DNA from: an uncultured Clostridia bacterium
GTDB lineage: Bacteria > Bacillota > Clostridia > TANB77 > CAG-508
Length of the DNA stretch: 64,000 bases
Direction: 5' to 3'
Assembly (NCBI GenBank): GCA_948934525.1
Contig: CAQZSK010000001.1
Coordinates: 124,001 to 188,000 of the forward strand
Positions 46,099 through 55,916 of the stretch are shown here, in pieces (within the stretch, counting starts at the first letter, position 1; the number at the start of each line of letters is the position of its first letter). The notes beneath the pieces were generated by a model. That model was not told the origin of the DNA, did no database searches, and worked only from the letters and a program-made list of their open reading frames with translations. The position numbers were made by a program, and so were the translations under genes.

Positions 46099-47605
46099 TT
46101 ATATCCTCCAATCGAATGTAGTAAACATCTTTTATCTTTTCCGCTTGTTTTACTTTGAATTTTGACCCTCTTTTAAATAAGATTTCCTGTTCTTCTTCAT
46201 TGTATTGCCTTATGTCTTTTCCTCTTTTAGAGTCTATATATAATTCTACATTGCTAAATTGATTGTATCGCTCCCCTGTGGTTGTAGCCGTATAAGCTTC
46301 GTATTTAACAGTATTGCCTACTCGATGCTTTTCTAGAAATTCTTTTAGTGTCTCATCGTCTAATTCTAATGAACGCCTTACTCGTCCTTGGTAATTCTTC
46401 ATTTTATCTAATGCTAAGTCTAAGTCGTTCATAAGCTCTTTTTCTATGTCATCCAAAACTAGATTATTTCTTAACTTTTCATTTATTACATAAAAATCTG
46501 AACTGATATATTTATTCACAGCTAGTTGTTCACTCTCTGTTAGTTCTTCCATTGTAGCATCTTTTATCTGATTTTGCAACTCTTGTACTTTAGTTGAATA
46601 ATTTCTAATATTGCTAGTCAATAAACTACCTGTAAGAAGTCTCTCATACTGTTTTTCTCTTCTTTTCAGCTCTTGTATATATTCGTCATTTTGATTATGC
46701 TCATTTTCTTGAATTTCCTCTGGTTCTTCGTTTATTCCTTCGAAGTATGTACTTTGTCCATGCCTACAACGAGGATGGTATAAGCCACCCTGAATTGCTG
46801 TAGATAGTAAGGGGTATTTACCATCTTTTTCAGTTCCACCAGACCAAACATCATCAATATAAACTCGTCCTTGCCACTTACCGCATTTACCACAACTAGT
46901 TCCATGCTTTGTTACATAAACTAGAGGATTTCCAAGCCTTTTGCGTAGTTCCCCTTCCCCCATCAAATTTGCTCTTTTGGTTGCTGTTCTAATTGCCATA
47001 TCTGTGTAATCAGCTGTGCTGTGTAGACTTCCGTCTTTATATTCAATTGTCTTAAATCCTCTCGTCAAAAAGTCATTTGTTGCCATGTCTATTGCTTGAT
47101 ATAATGTCTTTGCCCCAAAGCCTTGCATCATCGTTGCTTTATATATAGTACTTCTGTAAATGTCATTTGCTTGTCTTAGTGTAGCAATATGCGCATCTGT
47201 TAAATTGTTTAGTACGCTATCGCTTAATGCTCTAATTTTCCTATTGTTTATTTTAAAAAAAGATCCGCCAAGCTCAGCGTCTTCTTTATCTAATATCCCC
47301 GCCTTTATTGCTTCTTTGTTGGCTTTGCTGGCGCCTTCTTTGAACTGTTTTCTTATGAGACTGTAAGTTTCTTTTTTTACTTCTTTTTCGCATTCATCTA
47401 TTAGACCCCTGTTATGTTCTCTGAACTGCCTCATTTGTTTTAACTTCAGTGCTTGCCACTGTGGCCAGTCAAACTTTTCTAAATCTTCGTCATTCGTATG
47501 ACTCGATAGAGTTCTTCTCATAGATGCAATTAATTCTAGTTCTAGCGTATCGTAGATTTTTTTAAAATCGTAGTCAGACTGAACTGGTTTGAATTTATCA
47601 GACAT
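46085..47605 (-). CDS. Phage minor capsid/MuF protein with C-terminal ADP-ribosyltransferase-like domain
   Basis: 506 aa. The N-terminal two thirds is a phage minor capsid protein 2/MuF region with a Cys/His pair cluster (HGTSCGKCGKWQGRVY and HPRCRHG near 235-290). After a coiled coil (about 310-345) the end resembles an ART exoenzyme fold: an Arg in GRVRRSLEL, a Tyr-Thr-Ala-Thr-Thr strand, and an ExE-like pair in YNEEEQEILFKRGSKF. ART domains are known as toxins or host-modifying enzymes ejected with phage DNA. The enzymatic role is inferred. Confidence 0.75.
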   Translation of the reverse strand: MSDKFKPVQSDYDFKKIYDTLELELIASMRRTLSSHTNDEDLEKFDWPQWQALKLKQMRQFREHNRGLIDECEKEVKKETYSLIRKQFKEGASKANKEAIKAGILDKEDAELGGSFFKINNRKIRALSDSVLNNLTDAHIATLRQANDIYRSTIYKATMMQGFGAKTLYQAIDMATNDFLTRGFKTIEYKDGSLHSTADYTDMAIRTATKRANLMGEGELRKRLGNPLVYVTKHGTSCGKCGKWQGRVYIDDVWSGGTEKDGKYPLLSTAIQGGLYHPRCRHGQSTYFEGINEEPEEIQENEHNQNDEYIQELKRREKQYERLLTGSLLTSNIRNYSTKVQELQNQIKDATMEELTESEQLAVNKYISSDFYVINEKLRNNLVLDDIEKELMNDLDLALDKMKNYQGRVRRSLELDDETLKEFLEKHRVGNTVKYEAYTATTTGERYNQFSNVELYIDSKRGKDIRQYNEEEQEILFKRGSKFKVKQAEKIKDVYYIRLEDINGKG

Positions 47606-49082
47606 TTATATCCCCGCCTAAAAGGTTTGGTTCTTCCTTTTCTATAATACCTTGTTGCTCTTTTAATCTTTTGACTTCAGCTTGCTTTTCTTCTTCTGTT
47701 AAACTATCGCCATACAACTCATCAACTGATTTTTCAATACTCATAATGATTTGGCCTGGTCTTGCTTTAGCTACCGTTTCTACAATAGCCTCAAAGCTTG
47801 GCGAGCTGTACTCTGCGAAGTCAACTGTTACTTCATAATCACCCGCCACTTTACCTTGTGCTAAGTCATAAGCTTTTAAGCACATAACAACAACAGCTGG
47901 TATTACTTTTTCTAGCACTCTAATAACTTTGTTTCTTGTGTACTGTGTAACTTTCTCTTTTTCTCTTTGTGCATCAGCATTATCTAGTTTTTTAGTGTCA
48001 ATCCCCAATGTTGATGGCGAAATTAGCCCTTGTAGGCACAAGTCTAACGCTGTGATATACCCCTGTAACATTTTCTCATACTCGAAGTCGCCCGACACAC
48101 GTAAAACTTGACCTGCTTTACTGTCTTCGCCCATTGAGCTTCCGATTTTTACAAACCTTTTATCCCATGTATTCGGCTTCATAAATGTTCCATCGTCATT
48201 CACCGGCAATAAGTCTTCAGGGATATAGGTTTGAGTTTTATTATCTCGTAATGCCTCTATCCATTGCGACCAAACTTCGTCAAAACTATCAAAATCATCG
48301 ATTTTTTTATCTATAATTGACTGTCCACGTCCTTTAAATATTTTAGACCCGTTAAACATCATTTGTGCTGCTAGCATAAAACCGTTGTCGTGTACTTCCT
48401 GTAAGCCGGAGGTTTCGGGTATTGAACTTAATGGTATGCTTGTTTCTTCATCTTCATTTTTGAACAATTCATATCTTATTCCGTCTTTGCTATAGTATTC
48501 TTTAAGCAAATACCTATTGTGGTCTTTGTGATAGATGTTCTTGAATATTATAGTTTTAAGCCTTCCAGCTTGATATTCATATTCAACACTAGCGCCGCTA
48601 TAAAACTGTAAAATAGGATATTTACTCAATTTTGTATCATACGACACTTTAAATGCTCCATCACACTCAATAAAAACGTCAATAATTGCTTGCTTTATTA
48701 AGTCTTTGAAGTTGTTTTCTTTTTCAATTTCTTCCCACGTTTCGTTTGCTGCATCATTATTCACAATTTTTATTGAGTTTAAGGCATCTACAATAATATC
48801 CGCTAGCATGTCAATAATTAAAGCAGGCAAACCCGTATGTATTTTTCTAAAGTCTGTTCCTGTTGTACTAACTGCTGCCCAAAATTTTGAATTTCCCATC
48901 ATGTCATCAATTTGTGTGTAGTACTGATGTAGCTCTGAAGGATCTCCACGATACCAGAGTTGGTTTCGGAAGCAAATTCCGTCAAATGTATTTATTTCTA
49001 GTATTGTTAAGCTTTCTCCTATTGCAGGCTGTATCTCTAACCAGTTTCTAATCATTTGCTTGATTTTACCTCCTAACCCCAT
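47598..49082 (-). CDS. Portal protein
   Basis: 494 aa. Phage portal (gp6/SPP1-like) with ISPSTLGIDTKKLDNADAQR and REKEKVTQYTRNKVIRVLEK, the long helix region near 360-400. Forms the ring through which DNA enters the capsid. Overlaps the minor capsid gene by 8 bases and follows terminase by 12. No in-frame CGG. Confidence 0.88.
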   Translation of the reverse strand: MGLGGKIKQMIRNWLEIQPAIGESLTILEINTFDGICFRNQLWYRGDPSELHQYYTQIDDMMGNSKFWAAVSTTGTDFRKIHTGLPALIIDMLADIIVDALNSIKIVNNDAANETWEEIEKENNFKDLIKQAIIDVFIECDGAFKVSYDTKLSKYPILQFYSGASVEYEYQAGRLKTIIFKNIYHKDHNRYLLKEYYSKDGIRYELFKNEDEETSIPLSSIPETSGLQEVHDNGFMLAAQMMFNGSKIFKGRGQSIIDKKIDDFDSFDEVWSQWIEALRDNKTQTYIPEDLLPVNDDGTFMKPNTWDKRFVKIGSSMGEDSKAGQVLRVSGDFEYEKMLQGYITALDLCLQGLISPSTLGIDTKKLDNADAQREKEKVTQYTRNKVIRVLEKVIPAVVVMCLKAYDLAQGKVAGDYEVTVDFAEYSSPSFEAIVETVAKARPGQIIMSIEKSVDELYGDSLTEEEKQAEVKRLKEQQGIIEKEEPNLLGGDINV

Positions 49083-49094
49083 TGATTTTTCCTC

Positions 49095-50478
49095 CTAGTC
49101 TATATCGGCTCCTTTTATCAAAGCCCTTATTACTTCCCAATTGCCAATTTCTTTTTTAAATGGCATCCACGCATATTGGCATGCTTGTATAACGTGGTCG
49201 TTTGCGTCTTCTAGCTTTCCATCTTCATTAAAACCATAGACGTTCATTTCTTCTAGCAAATCTTTGCATTCGTCTACAATTAAAAAATCTAAAGAGTGCA
49301 GCCACGTTTGTTCTAGCTGCACTCTCGTAATATTTGTCATTTTCTTCCATGATGGAATGAAATTGTATATTAAGCTGTTAATTCGTTTTGACTTTTGTGC
49401 TTCAGCAATTGTCCCTGCGTCTGCATTGTCTATAAACACATTTCTAGCAAAGTCCCACTCTTCTTTACACTCTTCTAAAAACATAATTAACATCGGTATT
49501 ACATCAGACGGTGCAAACGGAACTGCTCTATCTTTATTGTTAAAAGACCTTGTTTTCAAAACTACGCATTTATTATTCATTGTTGTTCCTATTAAGACAA
49601 ATGTTAGCTTGTCGTGTGTCTGCTTAGAATATGAAGTGTCAACTCCTACGCTGAAATGCTTAAAAATAAATTGCTTTGCTTGTACTCTTGTAATAATATT
49701 GTCTTTTGTATAGTTAAAAGCAAGACCTGTAGCCTTGCCTCTTAATCCTAGTATTTTATTTTTATATATCTTAGTTCCTGGAGCTAATGCATTTATTTTG
49801 TCTTGCTTTTGCTCTTCGGTAAGACCTAAATTGTCGTCAAATGTAAAATACCAATGTATCCATCTATCAACTGCTGGCTCATTCAATTGATTTAACAATT
49901 CCGCTGGATATCTATCTATGTATTTCGCTAGTGGTCTACTTCGGTTTAGATACTCCTTATAAACTGGCAAATTGGGATCATCTGGATTAGAAGATGTAAG
50001 CTCATATTCACATCTATGCGCAGATTCTCGTATGAACTCCATGTCTCCTATATTTATTTCGTCTATGTATAGACAACCCAGCTGGCCTCCTAATGCTTTT
50101 TCCCAACGCCTTTTATCCCCATAGCCGCATACGTAAATAATTTTAATGCCCGTTGCAGTAGTAAATTTTATATGCGCTAATTTAATATTTGCGTCTCCTG
50201 CACCTTTGTATTCTACAAGAGAGCCAAACACATCTAAAATTCCACGCTCTGGATTGATTACGTTTTTTTCTGCGGTTCCGAATATCTGCCGAAGCTATCA
50301 TGTGATATTTTTGCTTGCTTTCAGCTACTCTAAGCATAAACTTAATAGCCCCTATTGTTGTTTTTCCAGCTGCTGTTGTTCCTTCCATAAATTCTTTTTT
50401 GGCTCGATAATTCAAAAAGTCTATGTAAATTTGTGAAAGTGGTAGTAATAAATCTTGTCTAAGTATTGTCTCCGTCAT
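49095..50478 (-). CDS. terL: Terminase large subunit, CGG +1 site
   Basis: About 460 aa as one protein. Conventional reading gives a 98-aa and a 378-aa ORF. The first carries the ATPase loop EGTTAAGKTTIGA and reaches CGG at codon 67 (50278-50280). Skipping the C gives ASADI-GTAEKNVINPERGILDV and enters the second, which has Walker B CLYIDEINI and the nuclease domain (VGVDTSYSKQ; FIDNADAGT). ATPase and nuclease are both needed to package DNA, so without the shift the phage could not replicate. Confidence 0.92.
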
Positions 50479-50953
50479 CGGTCACACCGCCTAACTGCTT
50501 TAAAATACTATCTAGCAAGGCTGTCCCCGCACCAGACGGGTTGTCCACTTTATCAACGTAGATGCCTAACGTTTTTCCCAATAGTTCTAGTGCTTTATTT
50601 GCTCCAATACTGTCAAATTGATATTCTCCAGTTGACTCATATTTTCCAGTCATTTTATTGAATTCCATTACTGGCTTATGTTGCAAGCATCTTTCTGTAA
50701 CTTCTTTTAAGTTCATTATGCAGTATTCTTGCGTAACTTGCGTTTTTTCTTGTAATTCTAATTGCCTTTTCTCTATGTAATCGTGCACATAATTATTTTT
50801 TAAGAATTTACAGCCATTTACTGCTGCAGTTTCTGCACTTGCTTTTGGATATGTGCTCATATATGCTTTAGTTGCATTGCACCCATTTGCTAGATAATAA
50901 TCAGCAAATTTTTGTTGGTTTGCGGTTAAATTGTTTTCGTTTCGTTTTACCAA
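50459..50953 (-). CDS. terS: Terminase small subunit
   Basis: 164 aa. MVKRNENNLTANQQKFADYY then LANGCNATKAYMSTYPKAS, the terminase_2 HTH that recognises packaging sites. Overlaps the large subunit start by 20 bases. Confidence 0.9.
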   Translation of the reverse strand: MVKRNENNLTANQQKFADYYLANGCNATKAYMSTYPKASAETAAVNGCKFLKNNYVHDYIEKRQLELQEKTQVTQEYCIMNLKEVTERCLQHKPVMEFNKMTGKYESTGEYQFDSIGANKALELLGKTLGIYVDKVDNPSGAGTALLDSILKQLGGVTDDGDNT

Positions 50954-50967
50954 TTATTACCACCCCC

Positions 50968-51006
50968 CCAAAAAATAAAAAAATAAGATGCCCATTATGG
51001 GCATCT
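50968..51006 (-). terminator. Terminator upstream of the packaging genes
   Basis: AGATGCCCA-TTA-TGGGCATCT stem followed by TTATTTTTTTATTTTTT on the minus strand. Separates early from late transcription. Confidence 0.8.
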
Positions 51007-51137
51007 CTATGGATTAAACCAAAAGCAAAACCAAAACAAAAGAAAAAAGGAATTTCAGAGAAATGTATTTTCTACACTTTCTCACAATACTAGTATAGCA
51101 TTTTAAAACCGGACAAAACGGACAAATTGAAAATTTT

Positions 51138-51725
51138 TTAAATTTTTTCTAAAAACCTATCGTGTTTTTTTCTGGCTGTATCCTCACTATTATACTCCAT
51201 TAAGTGCATGATTTTAACCCACCCAAAGCCGTCTATGTACCTATATCTCATTATTCGTCTTAGGTCTGCATCTTCTAAAGTCTCAATAAAATCTTCTATC
51301 TCATTTTGCATTTGTAACAGTTTTATCATGAACATATCTAGTTTTTTATTATAGTCTTTTATTAGCTTATATTTTCTAGCGCTTACCCCCGTTATCCCTA
51401 CACTATGCTGTGTGTATGGAAAACCATTAGAAGACTGAACTGTATCTGAAACTATGTCATTTCTCTTTTCCACTTTGGCAATTCGTGCTTTCAAATCCTT
51501 AATTTCTTTTCTTAGTTCTAAGCTTTGACTAAGCATTTTCTTTGTCAATTGTGTTCCTCCTAAATTTAACAAAAATACAATGCTTGCTATACAGCAAACC
51601 ACTTCTACAACATATAATATTTCTTTTCCAATACTCTTTTCTAGGTTGTCGTTAATTAATATATTAAATCTATCTAACCCCAAGAATGCTGCTAGAATAA
51701 TTGAAACGACCTTAATTGTTCCCAC
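51138..51725 (-). CDS. ArpU/DUF1492-type late regulator, possibly with membrane N-terminus
   Basis: 195 aa from a GTG start: a 59-residue part with two hydrophobic segments, then an ArpU-like domain (SDTVQSSNGFPYTQHSV; LRRIMRYRYIDGFGWVKIM; SEDTARKKHDRFLEKI). An AGGAGG site sits 7 bases before an internal TTG (51546-51548), giving a 136-aa regulator MTKKMLSQSLELRKEIKDL, the usual size for this family. Both forms may exist. ArpU-like proteins turn on late genes and lie just before terminase, as here. Confidence 0.75.
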   Translation of the reverse strand: MGTIKVVSIILAAFLGLDRFNILINDNLEKSIGKEILYVVEVVCCIASIVFLLNLGGTQLTKKMLSQSLELRKEIKDLKARIAKVEKRNDIVSDTVQSSNGFPYTQHSVGITGVSARKYKLIKDYNKKLDMFMIKLLQMQNEIEDFIETLEDADLRRIMRYRYIDGFGWVKIMHLMEYNSEDTARKKHDRFLEKI

Positions 51726-51981
51726 TTTTCTTTTCCTCCAATTCTATTTCTAAATCAAAAGTATACTCGATCCCTTCTGGCATGTGCCACATTCTTTGAT
51801 TAATAGTTTTTATCCTAATTGTTTTCCCCTCTGCTTCTAGTCGCTTTTTAACTTCCCTTGCTCCTTTTTTTGTTTTAGTTACTTTGTAGCCTTTTTTCTC
51901 CAAGAAATCAAATACCTCTGCATCTACGGCTTTTGTGTATTCCCTTACCAGTCCTCTAATGCCTTCCGCAAAAATCTGCAT
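51712..51981 (-). CDS. Phage early protein, unknown
   Basis: 89 aa, alpha/beta (LVREYTKAVDAEVFDFLEKK; EYTFDLEIELEEKKSG). Overlaps both neighbours. No known domain seen. Confidence 0.55.
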   Translation of the reverse strand: MQIFAEGIRGLVREYTKAVDAEVFDFLEKKGYKVTKTKKGAREVKKRLEAEGKTIRIKTINQRMWHMPEGIEYTFDLEIELEEKKSGNN

Positions 51982-52183
51982 CTGCTTTCACCTTCTTATC
52001 TAAAAATGATGTTGCGATTAATTCTTCGCAAACGGGGCACTGCACCCCGTCAAATAATTCTTGCCCATCTACTGTTAAATCGATAATATCTCTTGAGCTA
52101 TATTGAAATACTGTTTTACAATACTTACACTTTTTAATTCTATCTACATCTTTTCTTATTCTTCCTTGCTTAATTATTTTCAT
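51956..52183 (-). CDS. Zinc-ribbon phage protein
   Basis: 75 aa with two CxxC pairs (CKYC near 19 and CPVC near 49), a compact zinc ribbon probably binding nucleic acid or protein. Overlaps the genes on each side. Confidence 0.65.
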   Translation of the reverse strand: MKIIKQGRIRKDVDRIKKCKYCKTVFQYSSRDIIDLTVDGQELFDGVQCPVCEELIATSFLDKKVKADADFCGRH

Positions 52184-52356
52184 CTCTCCTCGTCTCCTTC
52201 GCGCACGCGTGACTTCTTAGTTTTTGTTAGCCCTTCAAACTTTTCGTGTGTTTCACAGTCTGTTATGAATTCTTTGTCGTTGTAGCATTCTTTGTATACT
52301 ACTTGTTTAACAAAATGATCCTTACACGCTTGGCAATTTTTATTAATACATATCAT
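52180..52356 (-). CDS. 58-aa Cys-rich phage protein
   Basis: Starts MICINKNCQACKDHFVKQVV with further Cys at 25 and 34, a likely zinc knuckle, then a basic tail. ATGA overlap with the next gene and 4-base overlap with the helicase end. Unknown role. Confidence 0.6.
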   Translation of the reverse strand: MICINKNCQACKDHFVKQVVYKECYNDKEFITDCETHEKFEGLTKTKKSRVREGDEER

Positions 52357-53750
52357 CTTCTGTTATTTTCCTCCTTTACTTGCTTAATTCTTGCCTTTAA
52401 GCTCTCTAATAAAGCTTCCTGACTCTCGTTTTTGTTCTCCAAAGCATCTATTACGTCTTCGTCTCTACAATCTGCAGTAATTAAATTGTGTATAAATACA
52501 GTATCCTTCTGCCCTTGCCTGTAGAGTCTTGCGTTTGCTTGCTGATATAACTCTAAACTCCAATTTAGTCCAAACCAAACTATATGGTGTCCACCATCTT
52601 GTAAGTTTAGCCCATATGCTGCTGATGCTGGATGTGCTAAAAGTATATCTAGCTCCCTGTTATTCCACTTTGCTATATCTTTGCTATCCTTTAGAACTCC
52701 TACTCTTAACTTTAGTCTCTTTAATTCTCTTTGGATTCTCTCTAAATCATGTTGAAAGTTATAGAAAATCAAGAGAGGTTGTCCGCTGGGCTTCTTCAAC
52801 TAATTCTAATAATGCTTCAATCTTACAATTATGTACTTCTAAATATTCTTTGCTATCTTCTTTGTAAACTGCCCCATTACAAAATTGTAAGAGTTTGTTT
52901 GACAATGCTACGGCTGATGTAACATCTATCTCCTCTTCGTTTATCTGCAAAAACATTTCTCGTTCAAAGTCTTTGTATGCCTTTTGTGCTTTACTATCTA
53001 ACTTAATGTATCTGTTGTCCACGACCTTTTCTGGCATTTGTAAATAGTCTTTTGCTTGTAAGCTGATGCAAATATCCGATATTTTGTTTTTAATTACTTC
53101 TACTGCATTTTGCTGCGGCTTGTAGGTGAAGATTCTTTCACTACTTCGTTTATCCGGTTGAAAGTAGTTCTCTCTGTAATGTGTTATGAATTTTCCAAGT
53201 CTTTCCCCCTGATCTAAAAGGTATATCTGTGCCCAAAGGTCTATGTACCCATTCGGCGCTGGCGTTCCTGTTAGTCCAACGATTTTTTTGATTAACGGTC
53301 TGACTGCTTTTAATGCTTTGAAGCGTTTAGAATTGTTGTTTTTGAAGCTAGATAATTCATCTATCACAACCATATCAAAGGGCCAATCGTTTTGGTAATA
53401 GTCTACTAGCCATTCCACGTTCTCACGATTAATCACATAAACGTCTGCTCTTGTATTTAAGGCTTTAATTCGCTTTTGCAGAGAACCGCAACACAGGCAA
53501 AATTTTTAGAAGTTTAAGATGTTCCCATTTTTCTTGCTCTCTTGTCCATGTATCTTCTGCTACCTTTTTTGGTGCTATAACTAAAACCTTATTTACTGTA
53601 AACCTGTTATATTTCAAGTCATTTATGGCAGTTAGTGTAATTACTGTCTTGCCGTAATCCCATGTCTAAAAATAATCCAATTTTATCGTCTGTTATACAT
53701 CTTGAAATACAATATTTTTGATAGTCGTGCGGTTTAAATACTTGCTTCAT
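52353..53750 (-). CDS. SNF2-type DNA helicase with three CGG +1 sites
   Basis: About 464 aa as one protein from the ATG at 53748-53750. CGG at codon 33 (53652-53654), on skipping the C, changes LDMGLRQD... to LDMGL-GKTVITLTA, the Walker A of Snf2/DEAD helicases. A second site (53486-53488) gives LPVL-GSLQKRIKALN. The ORF then carries VVIDELSSFK (motif II) and GLTGTPAPNG (motif III). A third (52783-52785) gives VEEAQ-GQPLLIFYNFQ and enters the C-terminal RecA lobe with LNLQDGGHHIVWFGL and RLYRQGQKDTV. All seven helicase motifs appear only if all three shifts occur. Confidence 0.93.
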
Positions 53751-53767
53751 TAATCTGCCTCCATTTT

Positions 53768-55079
53768 TCAACTTATCAAGTTTTTAAATATTTTTTCTAA
53801 TACAGGTACTACAATGCTATTCCCTGCCTGTTTATAGAGTTGTGTGTTTGAATTATATAATCTGGCACTCTCAAAATCTTCATCATCGAACCCCATTAAT
53901 CTCCAACATTCTTTTGGTGTTAATTTTCGTATTTTTATGTTACTATCTACTACATAATTGTCCTTTTGTACTGTGCTAATACAATTTGTTGTTCCCTTTG
54001 TATTTGCCTCTAACCTTTGTTCTAAATGTTCCCCTACTATTCTAGAATTTTGGTTGTTAGGATTTCTTCCTCTACTTGCTACTATATATGGCGTTTCTAA
54101 TATTTTTGGTTGCCTGTTTCCTCCTTGCATATTAGTTAGCGTTGGACTAATTCCTTCTGTAGCATACACCCTTTTAACATTATCCTGTCCTTTAATATTT
54201 AGTTCTCCAGCCTGTATAATGTTTCCAATAGCGTATCCATGCGTTCCTGCAACTATAGTTGGACTTAATCCTTCAGAAGAATAAACTTGCCCAGCTTGAC
54301 TATTTAAAGTCGTTTGTCCAACTTTAATACATTTATTTGTATCATCTAAAACCATACTTCCCGTCCAATTAGCATTTCCTTTGGTTGTAATAGGACAATG
54401 TGCAACTTCTGTATCTGGCTTTATAAGTTGTGTATAATCACCCAGTCTTTTATTTATATATTTTAACCCTTTTTCTTTTAAGTAATATTTCTCTTCTACC
54501 GTTTCTTCCAATATATCTTTGAGCCTTACCTTTAATTCTTCTTTTCTTGGAAATTCAAAGTGTCTATTGTCTATGTCTCTTCTAATACTTACTGTATATA
54601 CTCTTTCTCGATTTTGTGGTATTCCATAGTCTTTAGCATTTAATACCTGATAATATGAGTTATAACCTAATGCATCTAACGTTTCTATATATCTATCAAA
54701 GTTATGTCTATGTTTTTTAGATAGAATGTTTTTGACATTCTCCCACAAAACATACTTCGGTCTAATTTGCTCTACTATTCTTATTGTTTCATACATTAAA
54801 CTGCTTCTCGTTCCGCTACCTAAGTCTCCACCCGCTTGTTTTCCAGCCACAGAAAAGTCTTGGCAAGGACTTCCGATGCGTTACTAAATCGATATTTTTA
54901 AATTCTTTATTCCATTTTGTTATGTCTTGAACTTCAAAACTTGTATTATGAATAGCATTGAAACTTTTTATTGCATATTTATCAATTTCAACTGCATCTA
55001 CTATTTCTATGTCAATTCCTATTCTTTTTAGTGCTGTACTACAAGCTCCAATGCCAGCAAATAGTTCTATAATTCTCAA
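53768..55079 (-). CDS. DNA cytosine-5 methyltransferase, CGG +1 site
   Basis: About 436 aa. Motif I ELFAGIGACSTAL at the N-terminus. Codon 69 is CGG (54873-54875); skipping the C turns THRKSLPRLF into TH-GSPCQDFSVAGKQAG, the catalytic motif IV with the active Cys. Then ENVKNI (VI), QNRERVYTVSIRRD (VIII) and KQAGNSIVVPV (X). The gap between VIII and X holds an unusually repetitive specificity region (SPTIVAGTHGYAIGN; SPTLTNMQGGNRQPK). Likely protects phage DNA from host restriction. Confidence 0.92.
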
Positions 55080-55081
55080 TC

Positions 55082-55381
55082 TTAACCTCCTTCTTGGTTT
55101 TGTAGAATTATTAAAAACGCATCTATTGCTTCTTCACTGTCTAGCACTTGTACAAAAAATCCTAATCTTCGTAAAATTGCTATCTGCGCGTCTTGCAATG
55201 CACTTGTTTTTCCTCCGTGGTCTTTTCATTTCTGCAAATCCTATTTTTGCTCCTGGAAGGATTACCAGCCTATCTGGTACACCAGAATTTCCGAGGTGAT
55301 ACAAACTTGTAAGCTCGTCCACCGAAGTGCTTTTACCTTTTTTCGTAATTTTTCTTCTAAGTCTCTTTCTAGTTTTCTCAT
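55082..55381 (-). CDS. VRR-NUC nuclease with three CGG +1 sites in 98 residues
   Basis: From MRKLERDLEEKLRKKVKAL. CGG at 55322-55324 gives KAL-GGRAYKFVSP on skipping; the next, ten codons on (55291-55293), gives VSP-GNSGVPDRLVILPGAK; the third (55215-55217) gives EMKRP-GGKTSALQDAQIAIL and a stop at 55082. The result is a complete PD-(D/E)xK VRR-NUC domain: GG, PDR and ExK motifs plus the LQ..I..L helix. Stand-alone VRR-NUC proteins are common in phage replication modules. Uncorrected, only a disconnected middle piece remains. Confidence 0.92.
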
Positions 55382-55908
55382 GTACTTATCCCCTCTAATG
55401 CTTTTTTGGTATCATTTATTATTCTCTGTCTTATTTTACTTACTTGCGGTTGCGATAAACTCATTTTCTTTGCTATCTCGCACTGCGTTTCTCCTCGTAG
55501 TAGCCTTTTAATTACTTCCTGATTTCTGGCACTTAGCTTTGAAATTTCAGCACCCATGTAGCTTTTCTTCATCTCAAATTCAAATTTTGTTTCTATCGCA
55601 TCTATTTCAGAATTGTCAGATGCTATTACGTCTGCTAACGTTATCTTATCCCCTATTTCATCTTCTAAATGGCTTTGATTGCTATGTTTTTTCACATGTC
55701 TGAGATAATAATTAACAGTATTTGACATTACTGCACAGGCAAAAGTGGCAAATTTGGTTTTCCCATTGTACTTATTTGCTGCCTTCCATAGCCCTAATAA
55801 TGCTACTTGCTTAATATCTTCCATTTCGTGAGGGTAGTTAACACGATATCTATTTGCAAAGTAGTATGCAAGTTTTATATTTTGATTAAACAATTCTTCT
55901 TTGGTCAT
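55378..55908 (-). CDS. Sigma-70-like RNA polymerase sigma factor of the prophage (A)
   Basis: 176 aa. Region 2 HEMEDIKQVALLGLWKAANK with FATFACAVMSNTVN; region 4 KLSARNQEVIKRLLRGETQC then an HTH ending QPQVSKIRQR. Resembles sporulation-type sigma factors in length. Probably directs phage promoters. Start overlaps the VRR-NUC region by 4 bases. A second, related sigma lies at 59137. Confidence 0.8.
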   Translation of the reverse strand: MTKEELFNQNIKLAYYFANRYRVNYPHEMEDIKQVALLGLWKAANKYNGKTKFATFACAVMSNTVNYYLRHVKKHSNQSHLEDEIGDKITLADVIASDNSEIDAIETKFEFEMKKSYMGAEISKLSARNQEVIKRLLRGETQCEIAKKMSLSQPQVSKIRQRIINDTKKALEGIST

Positions 55909-55916
55909 TTTTCGCC

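Noticed and set aside
51549..51725. A separate small membrane gene before ArpU
   Set aside because: The hydrophobic segment is in frame with ArpU without a stop, so it cannot be called a separate gene; both starts are noted in the feature.
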